DNA from: an uncultured Lentisphaeria bacterium
Lineage (GTDB): Bacteria > Verrucomicrobiota > Lentisphaeria > Victivallales > Victivallaceae
NCBI GenBank assembly: GCA_937888615.1
Contig: CALABZ010000029.1
Span: 1 to 14,598 of the forward strand
Direction of reading: 5' to 3'
DNA length: 14,598 nucleotides
Position numbers and translations under genes: made by a program
In this document: piece after piece, positions 12,797-14,598 of the stretch
How the letters are laid out: each line of letters starts with the position of its first letter
How positions within the stretch are numbered: the first letter of the stretch is position 1
The notes under the pieces: model-generated
Databases searched by the model: none
What the model was told of the DNA's origin: nothing
Seen by the model: the letters and a program-made list of their open reading frames with translations, nothing else

Positions 12797-14598
12797 ATGC
12801 AGCAGGATCTTATTTCGGTTGACAATGAAAAACTCAGCGGTATGTTTAATGTCAACGGATATTTGCAGACCATAACCACGGACGGAGAAGAGCCGGTCAG
12901 GATCAAACCGCTTCCGAACTGGCGCCTTTTCGTCAAAACCGCGGAGGGAGCGCGCATTATTTCCGCCGGTGACATGGAACAATTTTCGGCGCAGGCCGTC
13001 GGGGATGAATTGGTTCTGACCTGGACCGGCATTGCCGGCATCGACCGCCGGACCGCGGTTTCGATTCACTGGCGGATGCACCACTCGATTCTGCTGGGGA
13101 AACTGTCCTACCGGAATTTCAAGGAAAATTGCAAGGTGGAAAAGATCCATTTCCCGGTCCTCGAATTTGAAAGCGATGACACCGGCACCCTGCTCGCACC
13201 GGTCGGCCTCGGCATTCATCTGGACAATGCCCGTCCCAATATCGCCAAACGCACAGAGGCCGGTCAGGAGTACGCCTGGAGTTACCTCAATGGCGCTTCC
13301 ATGCAATTTTGCGCTTTTATCGAACATGGCGCCGGTTTGTATTTCGACGCGCGCGACCCGGACTCCTATGTCAAGCGGGCCGCGATGGTTTATGGCGAGG
13401 AAGGCACGCTGGCTTATTTGCCGACTCATCCGGTGCCGCTGGACAAATACTGTCCCTTTGATTATGACATGCCGTATGAATCCGGCATCCAGCCGTTTCA
13501 CGGCGGCTGGCATGCCGCGGCGTCCATTTACAAAGAATGGGCTGTCAAGCAAAAATGGTATGTGCGGAGAAAAATGCAAGATCACTCCAAAGAGCTGGAT
13601 GATATCGGGCTCTGGTGCTGGAACAGGGGCCGCTGTGAAACCGTGGCGCCGCCGGTCGAAAGATTAAGCAAAATGCTGGATATGACGGTCGGACTTGACT
13701 GGTATTGGTGGCATTCGAAACCCTATGACTGCGGTTATCCCGAATATTTCCCGCCAAGGGAAGGAAATAAATTCAGGGAAACCATCGCCGATTTGAACAG
13801 CAAAGGCGTGTTCACACAGGTTTATGTCAACGGTGTTTTGTGGGACATGGATGATGAAATATGGAAAGAAGGGGGAGAACTCTCCACCATCATCAAAGAA
13901 GATGGAACTCCGTTCAATTTTTTGTTCAATAAATACTTGCAGCACCGTCTGGCCTATATGTGCGGGACCGCCGGGATTTTTCAGGAGAAATTGTTCCAGG
14001 TGGCTTCGCAGGTGGAGGAACTGGGGCTGAAAGGATTGTACCTCGATGTGATCGCGGTTCATTCGAACGAACCCTGTTACAACCCGGCCCACAGCCACGC
14101 GCCGGGCGGCGGCTGCTACCAGGTGCCGGGACATAAGCGGTTATTGACGAAGATAAAATCGCACTATCCCGACTTGTCGCTTTCGTCGGAAAGTTGCGGC
14201 GAAGTCTACATGGATACGCTCGACAGCGGTATCCTGCTTGATCCCAGCAAGGAAAGACTGGATTATTTCGGCACTTGCGCCACCGACTACGGGATTGTTC
14301 CACTTTTCAAGGTCGTATATCCGGATTCGATAAGGCTTTTCGGCAACTACGCCCTGATCGACGGCATCCCACCGTATGACGAGCTTTGGCCCGAGGCCGG
14401 ACGGCGAACGAGCGAAGAGGATTGGCAGAGCCTTTACCCCGACCAGTTCTTCATTGAAATGGCGCGAAACGTCATCTGGGGGCTTCAGCCGACGGTGGCG
14501 AACCTTAAGCAAGAGCATTTCGACAATCCGAAATACAAGAACGAAATCGAATTCATACTCCAGACCGCTCGTTTTTACCATCGAAACCGGGATTTCCT
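12797..14598 (+). CDS. DUF6259-like TIM-barrel protein, 3' end off the window
   Basis: 600 residues visible in one uninterrupted frame, continuing past the right edge. The N-terminal 260 or so residues are beta-rich, of the super-sandwich type seen before barrels in retaining glycosidases. Then a barrel begins around GLWCWNRGR, with GLDWYWWHSKPYDCGYPEYFPPR (residues 299-321), FTQVYVNGVLWD, GLYLDVIA with Asp417 and LSSESCGEVYMD with Glu465. The WYWWH and PEYFPPR blocks resemble DUF6259 domains, which are related to GH36/GH101-type folds. Asp417 and Glu465 are only candidate catalytic residues. No signal peptide is seen (start MQQDLISVDN), in contrast to the two genes upstream, so it may work in the cytoplasm or have a missed start. 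ATG at 12797 follows AGGA at 12787-12790. There are 65 nt from the previous stop and no terminator between. Confidence 0.75.
   Translation, partial: MQQDLISVDNEKLSGMFNVNGYLQTITTDGEEPVRIKPLPNWRLFVKTAEGARIISAGDMEQFSAQAVGDELVLTWTGIAGIDRRTAVSIHWRMHHSILLGKLSYRNFKENCKVEKIHFPVLEFESDDTGTLLAPVGLGIHLDNARPNIAKRTEAGQEYAWSYLNGASMQFCAFIEHGAGLYFDARDPDSYVKRAAMVYGEEGTLAYLPTHPVPLDKYCPFDYDMPYESGIQPFHGGWHAAASIYKEWAVKQKWYVRRKMQDHSKELDDIGLWCWNRGRCETVAPPVERLSKMLDMTVGLDWYWWHSKPYDCGYPEYFPPREGNKFRETIADLNSKGVFTQVYVNGVLWDMDDEIWKEGGELSTIIKEDGTPFNFLFNKYLQHRLAYMCGTAGIFQEKLFQVASQVEELGLKGLYLDVIAVHSNEPCYNPAHSHAPGGGCYQVPGHKRLLTKIKSHYPDLSLSSESCGEVYMDTLDSGILLDPSKERLDYFGTCATDYGIVPLFKVVYPDSIRLFGNYALIDGIPPYDELWPEAGRRTSEEDWQSLYPDQFFIEMARNVIWGLQPTVANLKQEHFDNPKYKNEIEFILQTARFYHRNRDF

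Noticed and set aside
13032..13667. A 211-codon plus-strand frame, and the opposite-strand frame 12776-13585
   Set aside because: Both lie within the DUF6259-like gene, whose own frame is open without interruption from 12797 to the right edge and shows coherent motifs.

Overview
The window looks like chromosomal DNA of a Lentisphaerota/Verrucomicrobiota-type bacterium, most likely a Victivallis-like or other gut lineage. The grounds are a pseudopilin with an FTLIELLVV leader and a C-terminal H-Xn-DG motif, beside large secreted CBM9-type and DUF6259-like carbohydrate-active proteins, plus single-copy housekeeping genes of ordinary bacterial type. This placement is inferred from protein families, not from a marker gene. 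No rRNA, tRNA, CRISPR array, integrase or transposase is visible.

Left part (1-3982): a FabK-like enoyl-ACP reductase / nitronate monooxygenase runs off the left edge on the minus strand. It has its own well-formed promoter, whose -35 box starts inside the stop codon of the next minus-strand gene, an orphan secreted protein (771-2066). Divergent from that is a two-gene plus-strand unit, thiD (HMP-P kinase) overlapping by 4 nt with an Amidase_3 N-acetylmuramoyl-L-alanine amidase.

Middle (3997-7049): a minus-strand metX-metW pair (homoserine O-acyltransferase and its methyltransferase-like partner) overlaps by 8 nt. Immediately upstream of the metX Shine-Dalgarno lies a 272-bp palindromic element with perfect 26-bp terminal inverted repeats, TA at each edge and three internal hairpins. 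It looks like a non-autonomous, IS630/Tc1-mariner-type MITE. Right beside it is an intrinsic terminator that closes a minus-strand secreted SGNH/DUF4886-like hydrolase gene.

Right part (7050-14598): a plus-strand carbohydrate-utilisation block. An IclR-family regulator with a near-consensus promoter is followed by a pseudopilin gene. Then come a 933-residue secreted CBM9 / barrel-like / discoidin-like protein, an unrecognised 290-residue secreted protein, and a DUF6259-like TIM-barrel protein that runs off the right edge. Tight spacing of the last four suggests one operon. The likely scheme is a regulator sensing a small molecule and controlling secreted binding and hydrolytic proteins for a glycan whose identity cannot be read from the sequence. 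The pseudopilin's role there is unknown.

The most unusual items are the MITE-like element at the metX start, and the pseudopilin-headed glycan operon with two catalytically unassigned large proteins.
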